Assembly (NCBI GenBank): GCA_015680685.1
Contig: MNCI01009084.1
Span: 16,578 to 39,137 of the forward strand
DNA length: 22,560 bases
Origin: Gnetum montanum
Lineage: Eukaryota > Streptophyta > Gnetopsida > Gnetales > Gnetaceae
Direction of reading: 5' to 3'
Position numbers and translations under genes: made by a program. This document shows, in pieces, positions 1 through 9,980 of this stretch. Below the pieces are notes generated by a model. It was not told the origin of the DNA. It ran no database searches and worked only from the letters and a program-made list of their open reading frames with translations. Position 1 is the first letter of the stretch, and the number at the start of each line of letters is the position of its first letter.

Positions 1-649
1 TTCCAAGGTAGGTAGGGAAGTTACAATTTCAAAATATCCCACAAATATCTCAAAAATATCTCTCCTAACTTTTCTCTCAAGTAACTTGACTAACCAATTA
101 GAAAATTTCTTGCCCAACAAGTTAGGAGGTTACTTGCCCAACAAGTTAGGTAAGTTACAACAATTTTAAGTGGTTTCAACCACAAAAGAGATAAAAAGGT
201 TGCAATTGACAAGTGGCCTTGGTGGTTATAAACATCATAGATTAAGCCAAGGAAGTTACAACTAGATAACATCATAGTTAAAGGCTAGGATTTTATTATT
301 TTATCCTTTGGAAATGTTCATAACTCCTTCTCCTTTTTCTTAAGTCATTATATATTTGTATTTGAAAAATTAGTTTCCTTTTGTCGTCAAACCAAAACTG
401 TACTTATTTGCTTTAGTTGTGATTAGCTGCCTTCTTCATCGTTGAATGTAACTGCTTCAACAGTAACGTCTGTGTCCTATGACTTGGTGAGGGCCCTCCC
501 CTAGAACTCTGCTCGCGCACTGTGCCTCCTGTGGCCGCATCCGCTGCTGATACTCCACCCGCACACAGTCCTTTTTTGCTGTCGTTGCTTCTGACGCCGC
601 TGCCGTCGTCGCGTATGATGCTGGAACCGTTGTCGTTTGAATCTTCCGT
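1..649. repeat. Outer part of left X-family copy, diverged from right copy
   Basis: This stretch continues the X repeat outward to the window edge. It has short repeated words such as 'aacaagttaggaggttac' and 'aacaagttaggtaagttac' (about 116-158), and it is GC-rich from about 480 to 660. Only patchy similarity to the opposite end of the window is visible (for example a 'gaagtaactgc'-like word and 'aaggtaagttac'). The block at about 480-660 looks like an insertion relative to the right copy. The open frame at 522-1091 runs from here into the conserved arm, but its first half has no counterpart on the right, so I do not call it a gene. A TATA-like 'cattatatatttg' lies near 345. Confidence 0.4.
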
Positions 650-861
650 CTGCTGGCCTTCACTGCCACTGCTTTTCCGTACTTCCCTTTTTCCCTCTGT
701 GTTTTTTTATATTTTTGCAGATTCACACAAAAAATGCAGGTTCAAATTTGGGGGTTTCCTGTACACGACCGTCATGACCGCGTGTTGGCGTCATCGTTGC
801 AGTCCTCATCTCCCTTTGCTTGCCCGCCGTCCGCGCCTCCTGCCAGATCTAAGCAACCCCT

Positions 862-1218
862 ATGATCGAGGCCATGGTCGCCATGTGCAGGACGAAGGCT
901 TCCAATCTGCGTTTGGTTTCTCTCCCACCGCTGTTCTCCCATTCAGCTCTATTGCAGGTGCTGGTATTGACTCTGCTTCTCTTGGCTCATCGGCTCACGT
1001 GCAAACAGGCGCGCGGAGCAACGGCAACGGCCTGTTCGTCTCCCGCAGCAATACCCTTGACGGCAACAGCAACGGATGGTCTTCAGCGTGATTTTCTTCA
1101 GAAGCAACAAGGGTTTCAGGGCACAATTCTAGCCATTCTTAATAGTTGTGCCAAAATCAGGAGCTATAAAAGGCGCGCGACTGAAACATTCGTATTTCTG
1201 AAATATTTTGCAAAATGA
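862..1218 (+). other. 118-codon open frame in left X copy, conserved in right copy
   Basis: The frame begins at the second-strand-independent ATG at 862 and ends at TGA in 'aaaatgaca'. It has a hydrophobic Leu/Val-rich stretch at residues about 25-45 and a basic, Ala/Thr-rich middle, and no domain I recognise. The right copy has a frame of exactly the same length with 13 differences by eye, about 89% identity. A second frame overlaps it (ending at 1091) and is also shared with the right copy. Open frames in several registers are expected in GC-rich DNA because stop codons are AT-rich, so conservation may only reflect recent common origin. It runs antisense to the orientation suggested by the TGTTGG terminus. 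Coding status is doubtful. Confidence 0.2.
1165..1173 (+). promoter_or_regulatory. TATA-box-like motif in left X copy
   Basis: TATAAAAGG is followed directly by GCGCGCGAC and is conserved in the right copy (21906-21914 on the opposite strand). The match to the plant TATA consensus is good. If it is functional, the X element would be transcribed rightward here, with U5-like sequence from about 1195 to the 1509 terminus. That conflicts with reading 1509 as the element's 5' end. It also lies inside the 118-codon frame. Confidence 0.35.
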
Positions 1219-1509
1219 CATTCCAATGTTTCCACCAAAATCCATTCGAGCGCCAGCAGCGGATTTTGCTAATGTCTAGAATAGCCAAAAATTTTTATAT
1301 ATTTTTATATTTTTCCCCAAAATTACACTCATTATAGTCCCATTATGTCATTCAAACTTTGATAGAACCTCACCACAAAGTCTTAATAACTGGGCAATTG
1401 AATTTTGATATGCCAACAACCTTTTGATAACTCTTATAAGTTATTGAAAATTTACCAAAATCAAACCCATGAGTCTTACTATTCCATAAAATGGCCAAAT
1501 GTGCCAACA

Positions 1510-3420
1510 ATTAGGTATGTTGACTTCTCTTCCTTGGCAAGGGAGAAACCATCACTACATGGATGGACTTCTCATCATTAGGGATGTCCTCACTAACAAG
1601 AATGAACATCAACATTTTGACTAGCATCTCAGGATGTGTGAAGGATGTCATGATTAAGTCATAAAGGCCTAGAGTTTGGTTTTTCAGCTTGTGGGATTAC
1701 CTAACTTGGTTTATCACACTGATGAATTTTTTATCATTAGCCATGGACTTGTCATCCTAGTTGTGCTTTACTTCCTCCATGCACCCCAAAATGTGAACTT
1801 CAGCTTTAGGTTGTGGTTGTTGTTGGGGCTTTTCCTTGTTGTTCTAGTTATGGGCTTTGGTGTCCTCCTATGGCTTGTTGATTGGACTAGGTTGGGTAGA
1901 AGAGGTCATGGGTATAACTAATATAGGGGTGGGCTTAGATGGACTCACTTCATTTTATGCCTTTTTCTATGTGTCATTCTTGTTGTTGGACTTTTTCTTA
2001 TGCTTCTTCCTTTTCTTACTTGAAGTTTTTTGGTTGTCATTTGTTGGTGGTGATGAAGAGTCAATAGCATTAGCCACCACAAGAGGTCATTGTGTAGGTT
2101 TTTGGACTATGGTTGATTGGGTTGTGTTAGGCTAAGGTACCTTAATGACAAAAGGTTCCCTCAGAGGCATTTGTGATGGTACTCTTATGACAAAGGAGGG
2201 CCTTCAGTTGGTGGAAGCCGAAGAAGCCCATTCATTATAAGGAGGTAGTCGGATCATGAATGGTTCTCTTGGGGATTTTTGATCATCATTAATGTTGAAT
2301 GCGAAGATAATGTAAGGGTTGTCATTAGCATTCAATGGGTCTTTATAGACCTACATCGATTGATTTTGTTGTCATACTAGGTTGGAAGCATCTAAGATTA
2401 GCTCCTCCCTATCTATCATTCTCTGTAGGTCATTCTTAAGCATGAGGTAGAAGTCTATGTCATGAAAAAATAGCTAGTGATAGTGGTAAAAGTAGTCTAA
2501 TTTGAAGTACCTAGGCAATTGAGGGTTATATTTCATTTCTCTAGTGGGGTCTTTGGCTATTTCACATAGTTGCTCGTGTTTCTTTCAAGGGGCTTCAATC
2601 ATCTGTTTGTATTGCATGCACCCACTCTTTAGTAATTGGTCTAGCAACTCAAATGGCTTTAGAGGTAAGGCAATATACTTAGACCTATCCTTCCTTTCAA
2701 AATTGGGTTTGGTTGTTCTCAATGCAATGGCTCTAAAGGTTGATGATTGGTTATTGTGTGGGGACCTTAGGTGGATTGGCTCTTGGCCCATGGTTTGTGG
2801 TCTTTGGTTCTTTGGTCAAAATTGCTATGGCCACATTATTTTATTTATTATTTTCTTTGTCTCTTTGTGTATGCGCATTATAATATGCTATGTAGGCTAG
2901 ATTATGACTAGCCTCCACAGCATTTTTTATAATCTTGATTTGAGAAAATGCTTGGCTAAGAGAGATAGTAGAGTTTGAACTTGATAAAGTCATTGAATAT
3001 GGCTAAAATATGAGATTTGGCCATAGGCTCTAGTATTTCATTCAAGAGTCCATTCCAACATTGAATGAACTTCTACACGGGTTCTAAGGATTCTTGCTTA
3101 ACCTTCATGAGTTGCTCAAGCATGATGTTGGGCTTCAAGTTATACTTGAAATAGTTGACAAACTAGGCTATCAAGCCCTCTAGAGAGGATATGGATCCTC
3201 TAGGTAAGGCATGATGCTAATCAAGTGCTTTCTTAGTTAAGGACATGGGGAAAATCCTCATGATGGTATGAGGCCATGGCTATAAGAGTAGGCATTTGGA
3301 TTTGAAGGTTATAAGGTGAGCATTAGGGTTACCTTCTCCATTATGTTTACTAAATTAGACAATAGGGACACTAAGAGGAAGTGTCAAGGATGGGACCACT
3401 AGATTGATGGGATCCTCCTA
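1510..3420 (-). pseudogene. Decayed Ty3/gypsy (Tat-like) Gag, minus strand, truncated at 1510
   Basis: Gag forms the retrotransposon particle and would precede protease and RT in the intact polyprotein. Reading down the minus strand, the first block (about 3360-3030) resembles the Retrotrans_gag core: words like NGEGNPNAHL, FPMSLTKKALD and ALPRGSISSLEGL, then FVNYFKYNL and EQLMKVKQESL. Next comes a spacer with SKYIALPLKPFELLDQLLKSG (about 2690-2625). A remnant of the zinc-knuckle-like block (HYHQLFFHDIDFYLMLKNDL) follows at about 2495-2435; the family's first Cys positions are gone. A pre-protease block (THPEMLVKML...EDIPND) sits at about 1640-1570. Stops and frameshifts are frequent throughout. 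The gag is cut at 1510 by the X copy; any protease part must lie left of the window. The family call is by recognition, not search. Confidence 0.7.
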
Positions 3421-4469
3421 GTAAAAGTCCATAATCTTGAGAATTTATAAAGAGAGGCTTTTAGCCTCTTCAACTCCTCTGTCAAGTGCTAGATCATTTG
3501 GAAGGCTTGATCCAAGCCCTATGGTGGCTCTAGGCATTTGCACATATGGTTGTGGCATCTATTGTAAGGCTTGTGGCCTTGCTATGGGTTCTAATATAGA
3601 AGGGAATGAATGCATTATGGTTGTACCTTGTGGACCAAATAAGGAAAAGGGTGTTTATGCTAGTACTTGATGCACAAATGGGATAAAGAATGTGTATGAT
3701 CCCTAAGTTTCCTAGGGTCCCTTGGTGGGTCCCACATAGGTAGTTAATGAATTGGAGGTGGTGGAGACCACCACTAATGGTTGTATAGATCAAGATTATG
3801 TAGCAAATGACATTGACGAGTTATAGATAGCCAATTGTGACATTCTTTAGGTTTGCTGAGCGGCTATGATCAGTGTGGGACTAGTCATGATAGAAGTGGA
3901 AGGTGGCAGCACCATGCCCATGGAGAAAACAAAAGCATTAGAGGAAGACATTGTGACCTTGGGGCATGTTTGTTGGAACAATCCTCCCAAGATGTTTACA
4001 AGCTCAGATTTCACCCTAAATTCATCCTTCTCTTCTTGTTGTTCCTCCAAGCTCTACTTGTCATCCTCCTCCTCCATCATAATCAATTGGGCTAGGATGT
4101 TGGCATAGATATCACTGAGTGATATTTGGTCATACAGGAAAGGGACATACTCTTTTCCATCTCGATGTATTAGTTCAAACTTTCTTTTTGCCTTTGCTTA
4201 GCACAAATGTAGTAATAATAGTCTTTGTTTATGGTTGTAAAGTCAAGAATTTCTCCTCTGATCCTCAAAGTTGGCCTACACTTAATGATGGCAAGGTCTT
4301 TCAGATCATAAAGACTTATGACTTGTTGGCTAGGACCTTTACTACTGAGGGTGAAGAACAACTTGGTGGACTATTGAAAAGACATGGCTATAATGTTGAC
4401 AATGGATTAAAACTAGCTATAAATGATAAAATGGAAGTAAATTCAAGTGAATGAAATTGAAAAAAATTT
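3421..4469 (-). other. Leader / N-terminal Gag region of the minus-strand gypsy remnant
   Basis: This stretch lies between the recognisable Gag core and the LTR-like remnant of the minus-strand element. Short frames exist on both strands, such as 3847-4050 on minus (Glu-rich start, no motif known to me) and 4119-4454 on plus. None shows a domain I recognise. By position it should hold the 5' untranslated leader and the poorly conserved Gag N-terminus of the element. I see no convincing primer-binding site. Confidence 0.3.
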
Positions 4470-5530
4470 AAAAGAAATCAAAAATGACTAAAAAATGAAC
4501 TACTTACTATAATTAGTAAGTGGGGGTTTGGGGGGTTTACCCCTTTACCAAAAATGGAAAGCAAAGAAAGCTAGTGTTAAGCCTCTCCCACATTGGCATT
4601 CTAAATGCCTCTACACTAGGTATGGTAAGGGGGGAAATAAAGGGGTGAGATGATGGGAATCTCACACCTCTTCATCCAACATTGATGGGGGAAAAGGCTA
4701 AAAACCAAAGTGTAAAGTTTGTAGTAAGCTTCACCAACACTAGCCTCCTAACTGCCTCTACGCTACGTATGGCAAGGGAGGAAAAGAAGGGGGGTGAGAT
4801 GATGGGAGTCTAACACCTTCTAACCCAACATTAATGAGGGAAAAGGTTGAAAACCAAGGTGAAAAGTTGGTGTTTTTTCACTAAAACTGGTTTTAACAAG
4901 TTGTCAATTTTCTTAGCTAGGAAAGATGGGGGGAACCTAAATTCTATAAGTTCAATGGTTTCCGAAAGTTTGATGGCCATTCTGTTTACTATAAATAGTC
5001 ATGGTAGCACACCTTCTATGCTAAAGATAGATCTTTCACACTAAGCCTTCTACCATCCTTTCTGGAGTGGTTGGTCAACATTGGAATGCATGGAGTGTTG
5101 AAATCTGGCTTTTGTGCCTTCCACGCTAGAGGCATGTAATTTGTACACTAGGGAGGGCTTTTTCCAAGCTGAGGAGAAATCCCCCACTCCTCCACATGAG
5201 GGGTAAGTGATATTTACCCCTTATAGTTTTTTCTACCATAGAAAAGTGTATAGCCCCATAAAACCCATCAAATTGCCATTTTTAACATTTCAAAAGGCAT
5301 TTTTGACCCCATCCAAGTCCAAATATAGATACTAGATGACTTTTTTCATTTGGGTAATAAGGTTTTGACCACTTATGAGGCATTTTTCAGCCCCAAAAGT
5401 ATGGGATATGTGAGATTTCCCTCCATGGGTTATAATATTCATGTTTACAATGAAGTTTTACCTCAGGTTTCATGGGGTGAAAGCTACATGATGGAAATTG
5501 GCTATAATATACAAAATTTTTTGGTGTTTC
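4470..5530 (-). mobile_element. LTR remnant of the minus-strand Tat-like gypsy element
   Basis: The reverse complement of about 5250-5530 aligns by eye with 9590-9880 of the plus-strand 3' LTR. Shared words include 'atgaggcatttttcagcccc' (5378-5397 here; complement near 9732), 'ccaaatatagac/t', 'tatgtgagat' and 'ggtgtttca'. The similarity ends at about 5530, exactly where plus-strand RT sequence starts. A terminus TGAAACACC on the minus strand is possible but unproven. The inner half holds a tandem duplication (4566-4858). Short plus-strand frames here (4847-5044, 5350-5530) are LTR sequence, not genes. Confidence 0.5.
4566..4858. repeat. Two-unit tandem duplication, period about 147 bp
   Basis: The words 'tgcctctacactaggtatgg' (4606) and 'tgcctctacgctacgtatgg' (4753) are 147 bases apart. 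Around each follows the same order: a 'gtgagatgatggga' word, 'acacct', 'ccaacatt', and 'gggaaaaggt/ct..aaaaccaa'. The two units are clearly homologous but diverged. The duplication lies in the minus-strand LTR remnant. It probably reflects the local tandem growth common in U3 regions. Confidence 0.75.
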
Positions 5531-6894
5531 AATTACAACATAACATCATACTCAATCCTAGTATCAAAAATTTCAAGCAGAAAGTTTGTAAGATTAGACT
5601 AGATTTTTCCCTCATAGTTCATGATGAAATCACAAAACTATAGCAAGCTAGTTTCGTTCGAGCTATCAATTACATGGAATGGGTGTCCAACATAGTGTTA
5701 GTTCCTACGAAAAATGGGAGTATATGTATCTATATTAATTTCTGAGACCTGAATAAGGAAACTATCAAAGATGACTTCCCATTGCCTACTATTGACCAAC
5801 TTATCGATACTACAACTAGACATGTCTTGCTATCCTTTATGGATGATTCTCGAAATACAACCAAGTTAGGATTAACCTAGGGATCAACTTTGTATGACCT
5901 TCATGACCCTTTGGAAAACCTTTTGTTACATCATAATGCCCTTTGGTCTAAAGAACGTAGGTGCAACTTATAAATGAGCAATGATGTATATCTTTAGTGA
6001 TTACATGTTGGATTGGATAATGACTACATGAATGATATAGTCATTAAGTCCAAAATGATCAATGATCATGTGCATGACCTTGACCTTGTACTTAAACAAT
6101 GCCTTAAATACAAACTCAGGCTTAACCTTAAGAAGTATGCCTTTCATGTCCAACCAAGTAAGATGCTTGGCTTTGTAGTATCCAAAGCCAGAATACATGT
6201 CAATCCTAATAAGGTTAAGTTCATATCCAACTTAGGAATACCAACTAACCTTAAGGAGCTTTAGGGACTACAAGGTAAATTACAATTTATCCATAGGTTC
6301 ATCACTAAGCTTAAAGATAAATTACAATCTATGCAACACTTGCTTATGAAAGGAGTTCACTACAAGTGGACAACTCAATGCCAAGAAGCCTTTGAAGACC
6401 TTAAGCAAGAGTTGGCACAACTACCCATGATCTATTCACCACAAAAGGATAAACCTTTTACATCTACCTTACTATCTCTGACACGTTCATTGCTTCTCTA
6501 CTTTGTCAAAAATAATATGATGGAATGAAGCTACCTGTACACTACCTAAGCCATGCATTAATTGCCTATGAGACTTGATTCACAAAAGTGGAGAAGTATT
6601 GTCTAGCCCTAGTCTTCTCATTGAATAAGTGGAGGCACCACCTCTTTAGGATCCAATTCAATGTCCTTTACAAGGATAATATGCTTAGAGCCATAATGAT
6701 CAATATCTATGAAAGTAGTCATATAGCTCATTCGAAATCCATAATAGTCAAGTTTGACCTACATTACATATTCCAAGCCTTAATGAAAGGTCAAGGTATA
6801 GCTACATAACTTACTATCCCCCCAATAGAAGACCATGCATCCATTAACCTTGAATTTCTAGATGAACATATCAACATTATTAGCAAAGTATCCA

Positions 6895-7270
6895 ATGCCT
6901 ATGAGGCAGTTATGCACTTTGATGGAGCTTCAAGTGCCCATGGGGCCAATGCTACTCTCATCATAACATCACCTTCTAGTGAAATCCAATCCTTTGCTTA
7001 TCATTTTGAGTTTCCATGTACAAACAACATGGCATAGCATGAAGGATTAATCAAGGAAATGATGGTAGCTCATGACCAAGGAATCAAATGCCTAATAATA
7101 AAAGGTGATTCATAACTTTTGGTTAACCAAGTAACAGAGGTTTACGCATGTAAAGCCAGACATTTGCAACCTTATTATGACCTTGGTAAGAAACTAATGC
7201 AATAATTTATAGATGTTGGTATCCAACATATACCTTGAACTAAGAACACTTTAGCCAATGCCATTGTGAT
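6895..7270 (+). pseudogene. Second (archaeal-type) RNase H domain of Tat-like Pol, broken
   Basis: The sequence reads MHFDGASSAHGAN...TNNMA, then a stop, then HEGLIKEMM and IIKGDS. The layout matches the extra RNase H of Tat-lineage plant gypsy elements. The two Asp positions (FDG at 6921-6923, GDS at 7107-7109) survive. The catalytic Glu position of the usual AEYE/AEHE box is a TAG stop at 7035-7037. Such a domain would degrade RNA in RNA-DNA hybrids during reverse transcription. It is the strongest lineage marker in the window. Confidence 0.75.
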
Positions 7271-7589
7271 CTTAGCCCCAAGTGTGACACTCAATGTGTT
7301 TAGAAAGTTTTCCTCCTTAACCATGAACTATGTTATTCCCATCACAGATAACGTTGAAGGTGACTCTATAGCCTCAATCAACACTACTCCTCAAAAGGAA
7401 TGGTATGATGATGTCAAGTTTAACCTAATGCATGGTGAATCTCCATAAGACCTAACTACTTGTCAAAAGGACATTGTATGTAAAAGATCAAAACAATATG
7501 TCATTATAGGTGATGACACACTATGTCGATGGTCCTATGATAGCATACTATTAGTGTGCTTGGGCAAAATTGAAGCTTACACAGTCCTT

Positions 7590-8290
7590 GAGCAAGTTCA
7601 TGAGGGTGTATATAGGGAACATATAGGACTTAGAGTCATGACCACTAAAATGAGATGACTAGGCTTCTACTAGCCCTATATAGAAAGCAACTACCTATAG
7701 AAGGATAAAATTTGTCATACCTATCAACAGCATAGTAACCCAATACACGTGTGACCAACTGAGTTACACACTATTCAAATAACTGATCATTTCAACAATG
7801 GGAACTTGACATTATTAGACCTATAAAGCCTAAGTCTTCTACAAGGAATAGCTTCATCATCACTACAACCAAATACTTTACAAAGTGGGTTGAAGCTATT
7901 CCCCTAAAGAAAACAACATCTCAACAAGTCTATAGATTCACACTTGACAACATAGTAGCCTATTTTGGCATACCTTTAACCATAGTCACAAATAATGGAC
8001 CACAACTTAGTAGTCAAGAAACACAAGCCTTTTATCAAGACCTAGGTATTAAACATTTCATTTTTTCACCATACTACCCTCAAGCCAACGAGCAAATAGA
8101 CATTAACAATAAGGCCATCAGAAAATTTCTTTAAAAGATGTTAAATCATAGTAAATAAAAGTGGCATGAGTGACTTGTCCATGCACTTTGGACCTATGGA
8201 ACTACCTATTGGACTACAACTGGTGTAACCCCATATAGCCTAGATTATGGATCTAAAGTTGTTTTTCCTCTTGAATTATAGGTTCCATTA
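7590..8290 (+). pseudogene. Integrase zinc-binding and catalytic core, inactivated
   Basis: The H2C2 part begins with HEGVYREHIGL near 7600. Its Cys pair reads CHTY (Cys 7713-7715, Tyr 7722-7724 where the second Cys belongs). The core has KYFTKWVEAIPLKKTTSQQV, then TIVTNNGPQ with Asn at 7991-7993 in place of the second catalytic Asp, and QANEQIDINNK with Asp at 8099-8101 in place of the catalytic Glu. Late-core words TGVTPYSLDYGSKVVFPLEL follow. The D,D-35-E triad is therefore lost at two positions even before counting stop codons. Integrase would join element DNA to the host chromosome. Confidence 0.8.
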
Positions 8291-8503
8291 CTTACGGTGA
8301 CCTGAAGAAATGAAAAATCAAAGAAGAAGACTCATCCTTAAGGTTGTTCATGAGCATGCAAACAAGTTCTCAATCAACTAGAAAGGGCCTTTCTTGGTCA
8401 TCAAGGCCTATGGCAATGGAGCCTTCAAAGTGGAAAACATGGATGGGAATGAAGTGGCCAATCTGATCAACCATTCCTATCTCAAACCTTATTACATCTA
8501 ACA

Positions 8504-9126
8504 TAATCTTCTATGCAGACATAAACCAATAGTTAACCTTGAAGGTCTTATAACAAGCGAGCCTATACACCCTCTATTGATCTCTTTCTCTCTGTTTAGC
8601 ATAATAAATGAACTATGAGCTTTGTAAATCTAATGCACATCACACAGATATTTCTATGTTGTAACAATGGTGACCTATGTTGACTCGGTCTATTGGTTGT
8701 CTCATGTGGTCCTATCCATTATCTTGTAATAACATGTTTTATTTGTCTTGTTTTATTATCCTCTTAGAATTGTGCTTGCAGGATGAAGCCTAGATATCAT
8801 CATGAAGGTGCAACTCATCACAACAATAAGTTGTCATGTGACCTTGATGCATAAGATTTTGTGAGCTTGTCCTATTGTACCAAGAGTACTTATTTCACAT
8901 CATTTCTATTGCCATTCCTTAAGCCCAACCCTATAGCCTAACTATGACCTTACTTTCTTTGAATGGTAATGATGACCGATGTTTGCCACTCATGCATTAT
9001 GGTCATGTGACATTTTCTTCGTCATGCTCCACGCTTAAGTCCATCGAATGTAACACATCTCATTCAATGAGAAAACCAAATCAAACCCATCCTTGGTAAT
9101 GAAACCTAATGGAGGTTTCACCCTGC
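8504..9126 (+). other. 3' untranslated spacer of the plus-strand gypsy element
   Basis: This stretch lies between the end of the integrase remnant and the candidate polypurine tract. It is AT-rich, has stops in all frames, and shows no motif or repeat that I can support. Long non-coding segments between integrase and the 3' LTR are usual in Tat-lineage elements, so its presence fits the call. Confidence 0.45.
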
Positions 9127-9142
9127 AAAAAAAGTGGGGAAG
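9127..9142 (+). promoter_or_regulatory. Candidate polypurine tract before the 3' LTR
   Basis: AAAAAAAGTGGGGAAG is purine except for one T and lies about 620 bases after the end of Pol. Such tracts prime plus-strand synthesis and abut the 3' LTR. If it is real, the LTR begins at 9143 with TA where TG is expected. A second purine-rich run, AAAAAAGAGG, lies near 9577 just before TGAAACACC, where similarity to the inverted copy starts. The choice is unresolved. Confidence 0.35.
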
Positions 9143-9980
9143 TAAATTGCAAAGAAGCTAGAAGGCCAATGAAGACTAAAAGATAAACCAATGGCTTCAA
9201 AAAAGCAGAGGGAGGAGCCTAACAGCCAAAGAAACTTTGGAGTGAGGTGTTGATTCCTCAAAAAAATTACTGAGTGATCAACACTTCAAACCATAAAGTG
9301 TAGAGACTACACCAACTAGCCAAAATGTGATTATCATAATCATAACCATGATGTCAACATTTGGAGCTCATTGTTAACCCTATGGCCATTTCCTCATGAT
9401 CAAATATAACTTGCAACATCTATCACCTCATTATAATCTTATCCTATCATCACAAGCACTCTTTGGCATGGCTCAACACTATAGAATCATGCGTGGAGGA
9501 CAAAAATTAGTGATGGACCTACAGTGGTGTTTTGTATTCTTTGTTGATGTCTCTCAAGTCAATCCCTCAAACATCAAAAAAGAGGTACCAATGAAACACC
9601 ACTACTAAAATTCATGTTGCAACCTTTTCAACATTCTAACCTTCACCCCTACACTTGAGGCTATATTTTCATTGTGAAAATGTGAAGTTTGTAGGCCATG
9701 AGCTGTAATCTCACATACTTAAACTTTTGGGGGCTGAAAAATGCCTCATAATTTGTCATAGCCTTACTTCCCAAGTGGAAAACATCATATCATGTCTATA
9801 TTTGGGCTTGGGAAGGCTAAAATAACTTGGGAACTATCAAATTTGGCATTTTCATAGGTTATACAAGGGCCATAGCCATAGCTACGCTAGAACCACCTAC
9901 ACCCAATGTTGGAGATGTTGGGTTTTCATTTTTCCAATAGTGGCTAGCATAATTTCCATAACCCTCAGCATGGATGCCAC

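Larger units (their letters stand above)
650..1509 (-). mobile_element. Left copy of inverted repeat family X (LTR-like terminus at 1509)
   Basis: About 850 bases match the reverse complement of 21570-22405, with one short length difference near 680. The match stops sharply at 1509. On the minus strand the copy begins TGTTGGCACA, and beyond that point the two copies have unrelated neighbours. A TG... terminus shared by two copies in different surroundings is what an LTR end looks like. The same terminus read the other way (TGTGCCAACA) would be an LTR 3' end, so the element's orientation is not settled; I mark minus because TGTTGG is a common LTR start. The copy interrupts the minus-strand gypsy Gag remnant that begins at 1510. 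The segment 780-1180 is GC- and CpG-rich, unlike the rest of the window. It could instead be the end of another repeat class. Confidence 0.6.
5531..8503 (+). pseudogene. Decayed Ty3/gypsy (Tat-like) Pol: RT, RNase H, second RNase H, integrase
   Basis: In life this polyprotein segment would reverse-transcribe and integrate the element. The domain order on the plus strand is as follows. RT spans about 5535-6330: EWVSNIVLVP, DLNKETIKDDFPLP, MPFGLKNVGATY at 5936, and a catalytic box reading YMND at 6025-6036 where YVDD is usual. A connection and first RNase H remnant spans about 6330-6810 (VEKYCLALVFSLNKWRHH). A second RNase H spans about 6900-7270 (MHFDGASS, GDS). A zinc-binding H2C2 region covers about 7590-7750, and the integrase core about 7800-8280. 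The C-terminal segment ends near 8500 (GPFLVIKAYGNGAFKVENMDG...HSYLKPYY). A second, archaeal-type RNase H is a Tat-lineage trait. Protease is absent upstream because the sequence joins LTR DNA at about 5530. Many stops and several frameshifts make it non-coding. Confidence 0.88.

Noticed and set aside
457-1091. 189-codon plus frame (522-1091) and 89-codon minus frame as host genes
   Set aside because: The first half of the long frame has no counterpart in the right X copy, and GC-rich DNA opens frames on both strands. No domain was recognised.
1676-2900. Plus-strand hydrophobic frames (1676-1921, 1857-2135, 2544-2900)
   Set aside because: They are antisense to the minus-strand gypsy Gag remnant. 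Their hydrophobicity follows from reading Lys/Asn/Gln codons on the opposite strand.
4990-4998. TATAAATAG as a promoter of the LTR remnant
   Set aside because: It points plus while the LTR remnant reads minus, so it is likely a chance match in AT-rich DNA.
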